From: Bacteroidales bacterium UBA1754
GTDB lineage: Bacteria > Bacteroidota > Bacteroidia > Bacteroidales > Paludibacteraceae
NCBI GenBank assembly: GCA_002315615.1
Contig: DCHK01000055.1
Coordinates: 1-6,131, forward strand
DNA length: 6,131 nucleotides
Reading direction: 5' to 3'
Of the stretch, positions 1-5,950 are shown in pieces. The first letter of the stretch is position 1. Each line of letters begins with the position of its first letter. The position numbers were made by a program, and so were the translations under genes. The notes beneath the pieces are model-generated. The model searched no databases, was not told where the DNA came from, and worked only from the letters and a program-made list of their open reading frames with translations.

Positions 1-263
1 TTGTAACCGATGTAAGAAATTTCAAGTTTTGAACCTGCAGGGCAAGTCAACTCGAAATTACCGTCGAAATCGGTAATTGTTCCGTTGTTTGTTCCTTGAA
101 CAACAACATTTACACCGATCAAAGGTTCTTTTGAAGCATCTACAATCACACCAGAGGCGTTGATTTGAGATTGTGCAAAAGCACCTTGACCCATACCCAA
201 AGCCAATGCCAAAAGCGCAACTTTGGAGAAAATCAAATGTTTAATTTTTTTCACGATTCTCAT
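1..263 (-). CDS. SusC/RagA-family TonB-linked outer-membrane protein, N-terminal fragment
   Basis: Only the first 87 codons are present; the gene runs off the left edge. The start ATG (261-263) follows an A-rich stretch with no Shine-Dalgarno, normal for Bacteroidota. Residues 1-30 form a signal peptide: a basic start (RIVKKIKH), a hydrophobic core (VALLALALGMG) and a likely cut after AFA, before QSQ. Residues about 37-87 match the carboxypeptidase-regulatory-like domain that opens most SusC/RagA proteins, with the hallmarks GVIVDASKEPLIGVNVVVQG, GTITDFDGNF and LEISYIGY. Family members are beta-barrels of about 1000 residues that pair with a SusD-type lipoprotein and import glycans or peptides using TonB energy. 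The plug and barrel are not visible here, so the substrate cannot be told. The membrane regulator upstream on the same strand fits a utilisation locus. Confidence 0.93.
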   Translation of the reverse strand, partial: MRIVKKIKHLIFSKVALLALALGMGQGAFAQSQINASGVIVDASKEPLIGVNVVVQGTNNGTITDFDGNFELTCPAGSKLEISYIGY

Positions 264-299
264 TTTTTAAGTTAATACTATAATTAATTGATTTTAGAC

Positions 300-337
300 A
301 AAAAAAATTGTGGGCGATAAAAATTGCTTTTATCTCC
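300..337 (-). promoter_or_regulatory. Attenuator-like hairpin plus T-tract in the SusC leader
   Basis: Read on the minus strand, GGAGATAAAA (337-328), a 5-nt loop GCAAT and TTTTATCGCC (322-313) form a 10-bp stem with one mismatch. CACAA and then eight T residues (307-300) follow. The layout is that of an intrinsic terminator lying inside the leader, 37 bases before the SusC start, so it could attenuate the gene. The stem is AT-rich at the loop end and the T-tract is set back 5 nt, so it would be weak. If transcription started instead from the -7-like match at 344-351, this hairpin would lie at the 5' end of the RNA and might act as a stability element. Confidence 0.3.
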
Positions 338-359
338 TATCGACAAAATTATGTTACTA

Positions 360-382
360 AAAGGAATTCGCGATTTTCCTTT
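360..382 (-). promoter_or_regulatory. Possible hairpin in the SusC leader (upstream of the two)
   Basis: AAAGGAA (360-366) and TTCCTTT (376-382) are complementary and would form a 7-bp stem with a 9-nt loop in the leader RNA. The loop contains the self-complementary TCGCGA. There is no T-tract after it. It is a modest structure that could be chance. Confidence 0.25.
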
Positions 383-438
383 CATAAATTAGATTTTGTA
401 AAGTTAACCCTCGTTACAATCTGTTATATTATAACACA

Positions 439-471
439 CAAATATAAGAATAATTTATATGTAAATACAAA
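439..471 (-). promoter_or_regulatory. Candidate Bacteroides-type promoter of the SusC-type gene
   Basis: On the minus strand TTTG (471-468) is followed after 21 bases by TATATTTG (446-439), an exact match to the Bacteroidetes -7 consensus TAnnTTTG with near-normal -33 spacing. Transcription would begin near position 432 and leave a leader of about 165 nt. The site is inferred from consensus only; overlapping matches at 468-475 and 344-351 are alternatives. Confidence 0.5.
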
Positions 472-476
472 AATAT

Positions 477-509
477 AGATTCTAATATTGATTTTTTCAA
501 CAGATTCTA
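477..509. repeat. Direct repeat AGATTCTA x2 upstream of the SusC promoter
   Basis: AGATTCTA occurs at 477-484 and 502-509, a period of 25 bases. On the minus strand it reads TAGAATCT, and the copy nearest the gene ends 5 bases before the -33 TTTG. Each copy also contains a short palindrome, AGA-N-TCT. This is where an activator would be expected to bind for a utilisation locus. An 8-bp repeat in 305 AT-rich bases is close to chance expectation, so this is only a candidate operator. Confidence 0.3.
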
Positions 510-568
510 TAAGATAACTCTCAAAAACACAACAGAATAAATATTTTGATTATCAAGAAAAATATAAA

Positions 569-2194
569 CTAAACTGCTTTAATTTGCATTATTCTTTTTT
601 CAAAATCATCGTTATCCACGATAGATTTATTCTTGATTTTGGTCTTGTAAGTATATACTGTGTTTACTGACTTATTCAAAAACTCGGCAATATCTTCGTT
701 GTCTTTAATACCCAAACGTATAAGTGCAAAGATGCGCAAATTTGTATCGAGCAACGTGTCGCTTGTGGTTTGTCTGTACCTATCCTCGTCGCTAAACAAC
801 AAGTTGTACTCATCAATAAACGTAGGGAAAATTTTAAGGAAGATTTTATCAAAACTTTTGTAGAGTTCAAGACGTTGTTCCTCCAAATCTTCGGGCGATA
901 CAACACTCTTCAACTTGTCAAAATCTTTATTATTCAACAATTTATTTATCTTATTTTGAAGACTGCTCTGCTTTTGGATAAATTCCGAATTTACACGGAA
1001 GAAATAACCAATATATTCCTCTTTTATCTTATTCGTTTCCTGTAGTTTATTGTTAGTTCGTTGCAAATCTTGGTTACTTTTCAAAATCAAATCTTTTGTT
1101 TCGTTAAGTTTTCGATATTGTTTGATTACGATAAATAGCAACACAACACCTATGACTACCAACAAGCACATCACCATAAAAAAGCGTACATAATTATTGC
1201 GCTGCTCTTCAATAAGTTTCATTCTCTCTTGCTGAATGTCGGTATAAACATTTCCAATTTCTGCCATACGCTGGCGAGCGTTGTAGAATTTAGCATCTTC
1301 GTCGGCTATTTTGATATAATTAGATGCTCGCTCCAACTCGTTGTAATTCTTTAGTTTATCAGCCAAATTGCGCAACGCGACAGTTTCTTTCGTTACGCTT
1401 TTTATATCGCAAATAGCAGCACGAACAAGCATTTTGATTGACTCATCGTTATTGCCTTTCAGCGAATACAAGTAACCCAAACAAGACGTAACCAAAGCCT
1501 CGTCTTTGACCGAGATGTTTTTATTTGACAAAGCACTTTCAAAATAACCAATTGACAAATCGATATTTTCGTTGCGCATTTCTTTTTGACCAAGTGCTAT
1601 ATTTTTCAAGTCTTTGTTTGTCTGGAAAATAACCACAGAATCTTGTGCCACCAAACCTTGTTCGCCATAATACGAAGAAAAATATTCATCTTTTACATAA
1701 TCACGCAAATCGAAATACAGACGCGTCAAATTCGTGTAATACTCCAACTTCTGAGCATTCGTACATTTACTTAAATCTATATTTTGCAAAATTGTTTTTG
1801 CCTCGGAATACAAACCCGAAGAAATGAGTATAAACGACATTTTCAATTTTGCATCGACACGATAACTATCGACTGCAATAGAATCTGCCATTTCGAACAT
1901 TTTCTTTGTATAAACCCAAGCAGAATCGTAAACAAACGAACCATATTGGTCGGAAAGTTGCTTCAAATAGTCGTATTTTTGAGTTTGAGATGTGGCTTCT
2001 TGTAATAGATTTTTAAGCGAATCAATTGTGATTTGTTTTTGATTTTGATAAACTTCCCTTTTCTCTATTTCGCTATCGAGCGATTTAAGCAAATTATCAA
2101 TTTCAGAATTTTGATTCTTCGCAAATATAGGGGTTGCAAACAATCCGAATATAAAAACAAGAATTGATTTTTTGTACATTTTTTGCGTTTTCAT
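569..2194 (-). CDS. Membrane-spanning TPR regulator with C-terminal HTH (DUF6377 family)
   Basis: 541 residues. Residues 1-25 are a signal peptide ending IFA. Residues about 26-335 are helical and TPR-like and would lie in the periplasm; the motif LLKSLDSEIEKREVYQNQK near residue 35 is typical of the family. One membrane helix (about 336-357, MVMCLLVVIGVVLLFIVI) leads to a cytoplasmic coiled coil (about 360-395) and a conserved domain. That ends in a LuxR/GerE-like helix-turn-helix (about 486-525, RIFALIRLGIKDNEDIAEFL then KSVNTVYTYKTKIKNKS). Family knowledge: such proteins are common beside SusC/SusD loci in Bacteroidales and are thought to be one-protein sensors carrying a signal across the inner membrane to DNA. 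Inference: it controls the SusC-type gene downstream, and possibly itself. No kinase or receiver domain is present. A start at codon 6 (MYKKS) is possible, but the first ATG gives a better basic N-terminus. Confidence 0.87.
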   Translation of the reverse strand: MKTQKMYKKSILVFIFGLFATPIFAKNQNSEIDNLLKSLDSEIEKREVYQNQKQITIDSLKNLLQEATSQTQKYDYLKQLSDQYGSFVYDSAWVYTKKMFEMADSIAVDSYRVDAKLKMSFILISSGLYSEAKTILQNIDLSKCTNAQKLEYYTNLTRLYFDLRDYVKDEYFSSYYGEQGLVAQDSVVIFQTNKDLKNIALGQKEMRNENIDLSIGYFESALSNKNISVKDEALVTSCLGYLYSLKGNNDESIKMLVRAAICDIKSVTKETVALRNLADKLKNYNELERASNYIKIADEDAKFYNARQRMAEIGNVYTDIQQERMKLIEEQRNNYVRFFMVMCLLVVIGVVLLFIVIKQYRKLNETKDLILKSNQDLQRTNNKLQETNKIKEEYIGYFFRVNSEFIQKQSSLQNKINKLLNNKDFDKLKSVVSPEDLEEQRLELYKSFDKIFLKIFPTFIDEYNLLFSDEDRYRQTTSDTLLDTNLRIFALIRLGIKDNEDIAEFLNKSVNTVYTYKTKIKNKSIVDNDDFEKRIMQIKAV

Positions 2195-2221
2195 AAATTA
2201 ATTTTTATCAAAAATACGCCA

Positions 2222-2229
2222 CAAACTTA
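2222..2229 (-). promoter_or_regulatory. Candidate -7 element of the regulator gene
   Basis: TAAGTTTG on the minus strand (2229-2222) matches the consensus TAnnTTTG exactly and lies 27 bases before the ATG, giving a short leader. No TTTG or TTG is found at the proper -33 distance, so this would be either a weak or an activator-dependent promoter, or a chance match. Confidence 0.35.
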
Positions 2230-2331
2230 ATACTATTTTTTATAAGTTGTAATTATTTTGTCCTATTATTTTTCAACAATGATATGTTGTAGTCACAATA
2301 TCAATAAAATAATTTTACGCTCCGCTTTTAT

Positions 2332-2359
2332 TTTGTGTGTAAAAATATCACTACCTTTG
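2332..2359 (+). promoter_or_regulatory. Candidate promoter of the three-gene envelope operon
   Basis: TACCTTTG (2352-2359) matches the Bacteroidetes -7 consensus TAnnTTTG exactly and is one of the commoner variants. TTTG at 2332-2335 could serve as the -33 element, though the 16-base spacing is shorter than the usual 19-21. Transcription would start near 2366, leaving a leader of about 13 nt before the ATG at 2379. A palindrome (2346-2364) overlaps the -7 box. Confidence 0.5.
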
Positions 2360-2364
2360 TGATA
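2346..2364. promoter_or_regulatory. Palindrome over the -7 box, possible operator
   Basis: TATCACtacctttGTGATA is a perfect inverted repeat with 6-bp arms and a 7-bp spacer. Its spacer and right arm contain the -7 element TACCTTTG. A dimeric repressor bound here would block the promoter. Arms of 6 bp arise by chance at roughly this frequency in a 180-base AT-rich region, so it is the position that makes it notable. Confidence 0.3.
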
Positions 2365-2378
2365 CTAATATGTAAATT

Positions 2379-2699
2379 ATGGGCTCGAAAAATTTTCTTA
2401 CAGATGATGAAGATGTTGTTTTTATAAAAAAATATCTTCAAGACAATTTTCAAATAGAACAAAGCGAAAACGACATCAACTACATTGTAGATTTGATATA
2501 CGAATATTATGAAAAAGTTGGTATGTTCGACCAAAGCAAAGGCGAAAACGACGAACTGGAAATTGACGAAGACGAGGTTGCAAATTTTGTCATAAAATCG
2601 TTGAGCGAAGATGGAATGAATGACATTACCGAAGAAACAGTTCATCAAGTAATAGAAGGTGAATTCGCTTACTGTCAATCAATTGGAATTTTTGAATAA
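2379..2699 (+). CDS. Small acidic protein of unknown function
   Basis: 106 residues, first gene of the plus-strand cluster. It is extremely acidic: 12 Asp and 16 Glu against 6 Lys and no Arg, with the acidic run ENDELEIDEDE at residues 56-66. It has no signal peptide, membrane segment or cysteine motif (one Cys, residue 99), so it should be a soluble cytoplasmic protein, mostly helical by its residue pattern. The C-terminal end (IEGEFAYCQSIGIFE) has the look of a conserved motif. I recall similar small proteins in Bacteroidales but know no assigned function. The ATG lies about 20 bases after a good -7 box, and the stop is 3 bases before the acyltransferase start, so translation is probably linked. 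The acyltransferase family uses acyl-ACP, but this protein lacks the serine motif of an acyl carrier protein. Confidence 0.82.
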   Translation: MGSKNFLTDDEDVVFIKKYLQDNFQIEQSENDINYIVDLIYEYYEKVGMFDQSKGENDELEIDEDEVANFVIKSLSEDGMNDITEETVHQVIEGEFAYCQSIGIFE

Positions 2700-2702
2700 A
2701 AA

Positions 2703-3581
2703 ATGTTTATTCTCAATTACATCATATATGCTCTTTTGTGGACTTTGGCTTGGTTTCCGCTAAAAGCGTTGTTTTTGCTCTCCGATTTCGTTTACCTAAT
2801 AGTTTATTACATTGTAGGGTATAGAAAAAAAGTAGTAAGACAAAACTTAGCAAATAGTTTTCCTGAAAAGAGCGAAAAAGAGCGCAGAAAAATAGAGAAA
2901 GAATTTTATTTACACCTTTGCGATATTTTTTTCGAGACCATTCATTTGATGCACATCTCCGAAAAGGAAATGAAACAACGAATGAAGTTTAAAAACATTG
3001 AAGTTTTTACAAATTATGCGCAAAAAGGCAAAAATACGATTTGGATGCTTGGGCATTACGGAAATTGGGAATATATGACCGCTTCGTGCCTTTTTGTTGA
3101 GAACAAAGATTTTATTCCTGCTGGCATTTATCGCAAACAAAAAAGTCAATTTTTCAATGATTTTTTCTTGAAACTTAGGACAAAATTCGGTGCAATAGGC
3201 ATAGAAAAAAATCAACTTTTTCGCGAAGCATACAAATATATCAAAGAAGGGCGACACATATCATTTGCCATTATGGCAGACCAAACGCCTTCGCCACGGA
3301 ACATTGATTATTGGACAACTTTTTTGAATCAAGACACACCCGTGCTAATGGGAGGCGAAAGAATTGCACGAAAATTGGATTTCGTTTTACTTTATGTGGA
3401 TATTGTGAAAGTGAAACGTGGTTATTACGAAGCATCATTGAAATTGATTGACGAAAATGTACAAAATTCTGCAATTTACGAAGATACAGAAAAATACACG
3501 CGTTTGATGGAACAAACTATCTTGAGGAATCCAGCATATTGGCTTTGGACGCACAAAAGGTGGAAACATAAGAGAATTTAG
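2703..3581 (+). CDS. Lipid A / lysophospholipid acyltransferase, LpxL/HtrB family
   Basis: 292 residues, close to the family length of about 300. The enzyme family adds a secondary acyl chain from acyl-ACP to the lipid A precursor at the cytoplasmic face of the inner membrane. A hydrophobic N-terminal stretch (about 3-38) would anchor it. The catalytic HX4D/E motif is GHYGNWE at 117-123 (His118, Glu123). Other family blocks follow: ADQTP at 192-196, a TPVLMGGERIARK segment at 212-224, and the C-terminal YWLWTHKRWK at 279-288. The start is the ATG 3 bases after the acidic-protein stop. Family membership is clear. Whether it is the LpxL-type acyltransferase of lipid A or acts on another lipid, such as an aminolipid, cannot be settled from sequence. 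The glycosyltransferase downstream supports an envelope role. Confidence 0.93.
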   Translation: MFILNYIIYALLWTLAWFPLKALFLLSDFVYLIVYYIVGYRKKVVRQNLANSFPEKSEKERRKIEKEFYLHLCDIFFETIHLMHISEKEMKQRMKFKNIEVFTNYAQKGKNTIWMLGHYGNWEYMTASCLFVENKDFIPAGIYRKQKSQFFNDFFLKLRTKFGAIGIEKNQLFREAYKYIKEGRHISFAIMADQTPSPRNIDYWTTFLNQDTPVLMGGERIARKLDFVLLYVDIVKVKRGYYEASLKLIDENVQNSAIYEDTEKYTRLMEQTILRNPAYWLWTHKRWKHKRI

Positions 3582-3633
3582 AATTATGAATTATAACCAA
3601 GGGGAATAATTCATAATCATCGACTGAATTTAG
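3574..3633. repeat. 12-bp perfect inverted repeat flanked by 8-bp direct repeats
   Basis: The 76-base spacer between the acyltransferase and glycosyltransferase genes contains ATTATGAATTAT (3583-3594) and its exact complement ATAATTCATAAT (3606-3617), with an 11-nt loop. GAATTTAG lies on both sides (3574-3581 and 3626-3633); the left copy includes the acyltransferase stop codon. The enclosed 44 bases (3582-3625) could be a small inserted element with an 8-bp target duplication. As RNA it would fold into a strong AT-rich hairpin, but no T-tract follows on either strand, so it is not a standard terminator; it could act as an RNA-processing or stability element. GAATTAT is tandemly doubled in the left arm (3581-3594). 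Confidence 0.6.
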
Positions 3634-3639
3634 CAGATG

Positions 3640-3653
3640 GTTAAAAGTTAAAA
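3640..3653. repeat. Tandem heptamer GTTAAAA x2 before the glycosyltransferase start
   Basis: GTTAAAA occurs twice in a row, ending 4 bases before the ATG at 3658. Together with the doubled GAATTAT at 3581-3594 this gives two 7-bp tandem duplications in one short spacer. The A-rich sequence also fits the Shine-Dalgarno-free initiation of this phylum. Confidence 0.45.
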
Positions 3654-3657
3654 GTGA

Positions 3658-4677
3658 ATGTTGAAGGTTGCTGTAGTTCTTTTGAATTATAATGGGGAGA
3701 AGATTCTTCCCACGTTTTTGCCATCGGTGGTGGAACATAGTTCGGCTACCGACACAAGAATTTTTGTCATAGACAATGCTTCGACCGACGATTCTGTAGA
3801 TTTTATCAAAAAGAACTACCCTACTATTGAAATTATTACGCTTGACAAAAATTATGGTTTTGCCGATGGTTACAACCTTGGTTTGAAAGATATTGATGCA
3901 GAATATTTTGTTTTGCTTAATACCGATGTGGAAGTAACTGAAAATTGGTTGCAACCAATGATTGATTATCTCGACCAACATACCAACACAGATGCGTGTC
4001 AACCAAAAATTCTTTCGTATTGCAAAAAAACTCACTTTGAACACGCTGGAGCCTGTGGCGGTTTTATCGATAAATGGGGTTATCCACTCTGTCGAGGACG
4101 AGTGATGAACATCACAGAAGAAGATAATGGACAACACGACAATATTTGCAACATTTTTTGGGCTACAGGTGCTTGTTTATTTATCCGTAAAAAATCTTTT
4201 ATAGACAATGGTGGACTTGATGCCGATTTCTTTGCACATATGGAAGAAATTGACTTGTGTTGGCGCATCAAGTCGAGGGGTGGAAACATTGTGTGTATTC
4301 CACAATCGAAAGTTTATCACCTTGGCGGAGGCACGCTGAATGTAGAAAATCCACACAAAACGTACTTGAATTTTCGCAACAATTTGTTGATGCTTTACAA
4401 AAACTTGCCCGACAATCGATTAAAATCAGTGCTACGAATGAGATTTTTGTTAGACAATGTTGCAATGCTTAAATATCTACTCACATTGGATTTTGGAAAC
4501 GCCAAGGCAGTTTGGAAAGCACAACGAGATTTCCATAAAATGAAAGCAAATTTCACAGAAAAAAGAAAAGAAAATTTGCAAAAATCCGTCACCTCAACTT
4601 TTGCAGAAATGACAGAAAAGAGTTTGATTTTCAATTTCTTTGCAAAAGGTAAAAAAACGTACAACGACTATTTTTGA
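3658..4677 (+). CDS. Glycosyltransferase family 2 (WbbL/rhamnosyltransferase-like)
   Basis: 339 residues with a GT-A fold. The N-terminus starts directly in the first strand (VAVVLLNYNG, 4-13), which supports this start. Nucleotide-sugar and metal-binding features follow: VIDNASTDDS (37-46), KNYGFADGYNLG (64-75) and the DXD-equivalent LLNTDVEV (86-93, Asp90). The acceptor side has FWATGACLFIRK (167-178), the catalytic-type block HMEEIDLCWR (194-203) and VYHLGGGT (219-226). This is the COG1216 pattern of enzymes that build O-antigen, capsule or other surface glycans from nucleotide sugars. There is no membrane span; residues about 285-330 are basic and helical and may bind the membrane. Donor and acceptor cannot be assigned. 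It follows the acyltransferase by 76 bases with no promoter of its own visible, so they are probably co-transcribed. The 3' end converges with queA across 9 bases. Confidence 0.92.
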   Translation: MLKVAVVLLNYNGEKILPTFLPSVVEHSSATDTRIFVIDNASTDDSVDFIKKNYPTIEIITLDKNYGFADGYNLGLKDIDAEYFVLLNTDVEVTENWLQPMIDYLDQHTNTDACQPKILSYCKKTHFEHAGACGGFIDKWGYPLCRGRVMNITEEDNGQHDNICNIFWATGACLFIRKKSFIDNGGLDADFFAHMEEIDLCWRIKSRGGNIVCIPQSKVYHLGGGTLNVENPHKTYLNFRNNLLMLYKNLPDNRLKSVLRMRFLLDNVAMLKYLLTLDFGNAKAVWKAQRDFHKMKANFTEKRKENLQKSVTSTFAEMTEKSLIFNFFAKGKKTYNDYF

Positions 4678-4686
4678 AAAGTCGAT

Positions 4687-5907
4687 TTATCGCATCAAAA
4701 TAGAACTATCGCCATAACTAAGGAAACGAAAATCGTTAGACAAGGCGTAATCGTATATTTTTTGCCAATCGTTTCCTACAAAAGCAGACACAAGTAAGAG
4801 CAAAGTGCTTTTCGGTTGATGGAAATTTGTAATAATTCCACTCACAATACGAAATTTGAAACTTGGCACAATAATTATTTGTGTATGAATTTGCAAAGAA
4901 TCTAAATCTTTTCGATTCAAGAAGTCCACAATGTTTTGCAATGATTTTTCCGTAGAAATTTTATTAGAATTTTCATCGTATGGTTCCCATTGCGTAACGT
5001 TCAAATCGCACATTTCAGCATTTTGATTTGTTTCTAATTTCTGACCGACATAATACAAACTTTCGAGCGTGCGCACAGAAGTAGTTCCCACAGCGAAAAC
5101 GTGTCCAAAATTTGCAATTAAATGTTCTATTAACGATTTCTTGACGGAAATCATTTCGGTGTGCATATTGTGTCCACCAATCGTATTGGACTTCACAGGG
5201 TGAAATGTACCAGCCCCGACGTGCAACGTCAGTTCACAACAAGCAACATTATTTTTTTTCAAATTGTCCAACACTTCTTGCGTAAAATGCAAACCTGCAG
5301 TCGGTGCAGCGACAGAACCTTTTATTTTTGAATAAACGGTTTGATAGGTAATTTTATCGTTCTCGCAAGTCTCACGATTCAAATACGGCGGAATTGGCAA
5401 TTCGCCAATATTTTCAAGAATTTCGGAAAAAGCAAAACGCTCATCATCCCACGAAAATTGAATCACATTGTCAAGTCCATTACTTTCAATCATTTCGGCA
5501 ACAAAATTTACCTCATCGTTGCCTATTTTCACAACTTTGTGCAACGCGCCACCTTTCCACTTACGCAAATTTCCCACCATACACTTCCAAACTACTTTTT
5601 GCGTTTGTGCAAATGACTGTGCATAATCTGCAGGTTCAATCGGTTCTAAACAAAAAATCTCGATTCGCGCACCCGATTCTTTATGAAAAACCAAACGTGC
5701 GTAAATCACTTTCGTATTATTAAAAACCAAAGTTGTAGCAGAAGGAACGACTTCTGTTATTTGTTTGAAAATTTTTTGAGAAATTTCGCCATTGCGGTAA
5801 ATCAGCAATTTCGATTCGTCTCTTTTCTGTAGTGGAAACTTTGCAATGCAATCGTTTGGCAAAGCATAATTGTAATCTTCGATTGAAATATTTTTGGGCT
5901 CGGACAT
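4687..5907 (-). CDS. queA: S-adenosylmethionine:tRNA ribosyltransferase-isomerase QueA
   Basis: QueA moves and rearranges the ribosyl part of SAM onto preQ1 at tRNA position 34, making epoxyqueuosine, the step before queuosine. The protein is 406 residues from the ATG at 5905-5907. Signature blocks are clear: FPLQKRDESKLL (24-35), FNNTKVIYARL (62-72), the YQTVYSKIKGSVAAPTAGLHF region (188-208), LHVGAGTFHPVKS (228-240), NMHTEMISV (247-255), TTSVRTLES (275-283), ITNFHQPKSTLLLLV (359-373) and SYGDSSIL (397-404). It is longer than E. coli QueA (about 356), mostly through an insert at about 285-335, as is usual for Bacteroidetes. The frame stays open to an ATG at 5949, but those 14 extra codons do not resemble QueA and cover the candidate promoter, so I choose the inner ATG. 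No other queuosine genes are adjacent. Confidence 0.96.
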   Translation of the reverse strand: MSEPKNISIEDYNYALPNDCIAKFPLQKRDESKLLIYRNGEISQKIFKQITEVVPSATTLVFNNTKVIYARLVFHKESGARIEIFCLEPIEPADYAQSFAQTQKVVWKCMVGNLRKWKGGALHKVVKIGNDEVNFVAEMIESNGLDNVIQFSWDDERFAFSEILENIGELPIPPYLNRETCENDKITYQTVYSKIKGSVAAPTAGLHFTQEVLDNLKKNNVACCELTLHVGAGTFHPVKSNTIGGHNMHTEMISVKKSLIEHLIANFGHVFAVGTTSVRTLESLYYVGQKLETNQNAEMCDLNVTQWEPYDENSNKISTEKSLQNIVDFLNRKDLDSLQIHTQIIIVPSFKFRIVSGIITNFHQPKSTLLLLVSAFVGNDWQKIYDYALSNDFRFLSYGDSSILMR

Positions 5908-5926
5908 CGCTTTGAATATTTTTTCG

Positions 5927-5934
5927 CAAAAATA
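5927..5934 (-). promoter_or_regulatory. Candidate -7 element of queA
   Basis: TATTTTTG on the minus strand (5934-5927) matches TAnnTTTG and lies 19 bases before the chosen queA ATG. It falls inside the alternative longer reading frame, so a transcript from here could only use the inner start. No properly spaced -33 element is seen; the nearest TTG leaves only a 12-base gap. Confidence 0.35.
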
Positions 5935-5950
5935 GCAATAAATCTGCAAT

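Larger units (their letters stand above)
264..568. other. 305-base intergenic region between the regulator and the SusC-type gene
   Basis: No credible gene lies here. Read on the minus strand it contains, in order, the tail of the regulator transcript without a convincing terminator, a pair of 8-bp direct repeats (477-509), a candidate promoter (439-471), two possible leader hairpins (360-382 and 313-337) and an A/T-rich ribosome-access region before the SusC start. Further matches to the -7 consensus TAnnTTTG occur at 468-475 and 344-351 on the minus strand. They lack a well-spaced -33 element and may be chance matches in AT-rich DNA. Confidence 0.6.

Noticed and set aside
541..568. Terminator after the regulator gene
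   Set aside because: The short TTGA-TTA-TCAA stem with AT-only flanks is too weak, and no clean T-tract follows.
2281..2302. GATAT...ATATC dyad in the divergent region between the regulator and the acidic gene
   Set aside because: The arms are only 5 bp of A/T-rich sequence with interrupted inner pairing, which is expected by chance here.
2328..2678. 116-codon minus-strand frame opposite the acidic protein
   Set aside because: It covers the promoter region and mirrors the acidic gene. Its hydrophobic, Phe-rich product is what the complement of Asp/Glu codons gives.
2379..2699. Acidic protein as an acyl carrier protein for the adjacent acyltransferase
   Set aside because: The size and charge fit roughly, but there is no DSL-type serine motif for phosphopantetheine and the C-terminal motif is unlike ACP.
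3517..4137. 206-codon open frame on the minus strand opposite the glycosyltransferase
   Set aside because: It lies mostly antisense to a clear GT2 gene, crosses the inverted repeat, and its translation has no recognisable domain. It looks like a chance open frame.
4683..4692. CGATTTATCG hairpin as a shared terminator between the glycosyltransferase and queA
   Set aside because: It is a 4-bp stem with a 2-nt loop and no T-tract, so it is not a plausible terminator.
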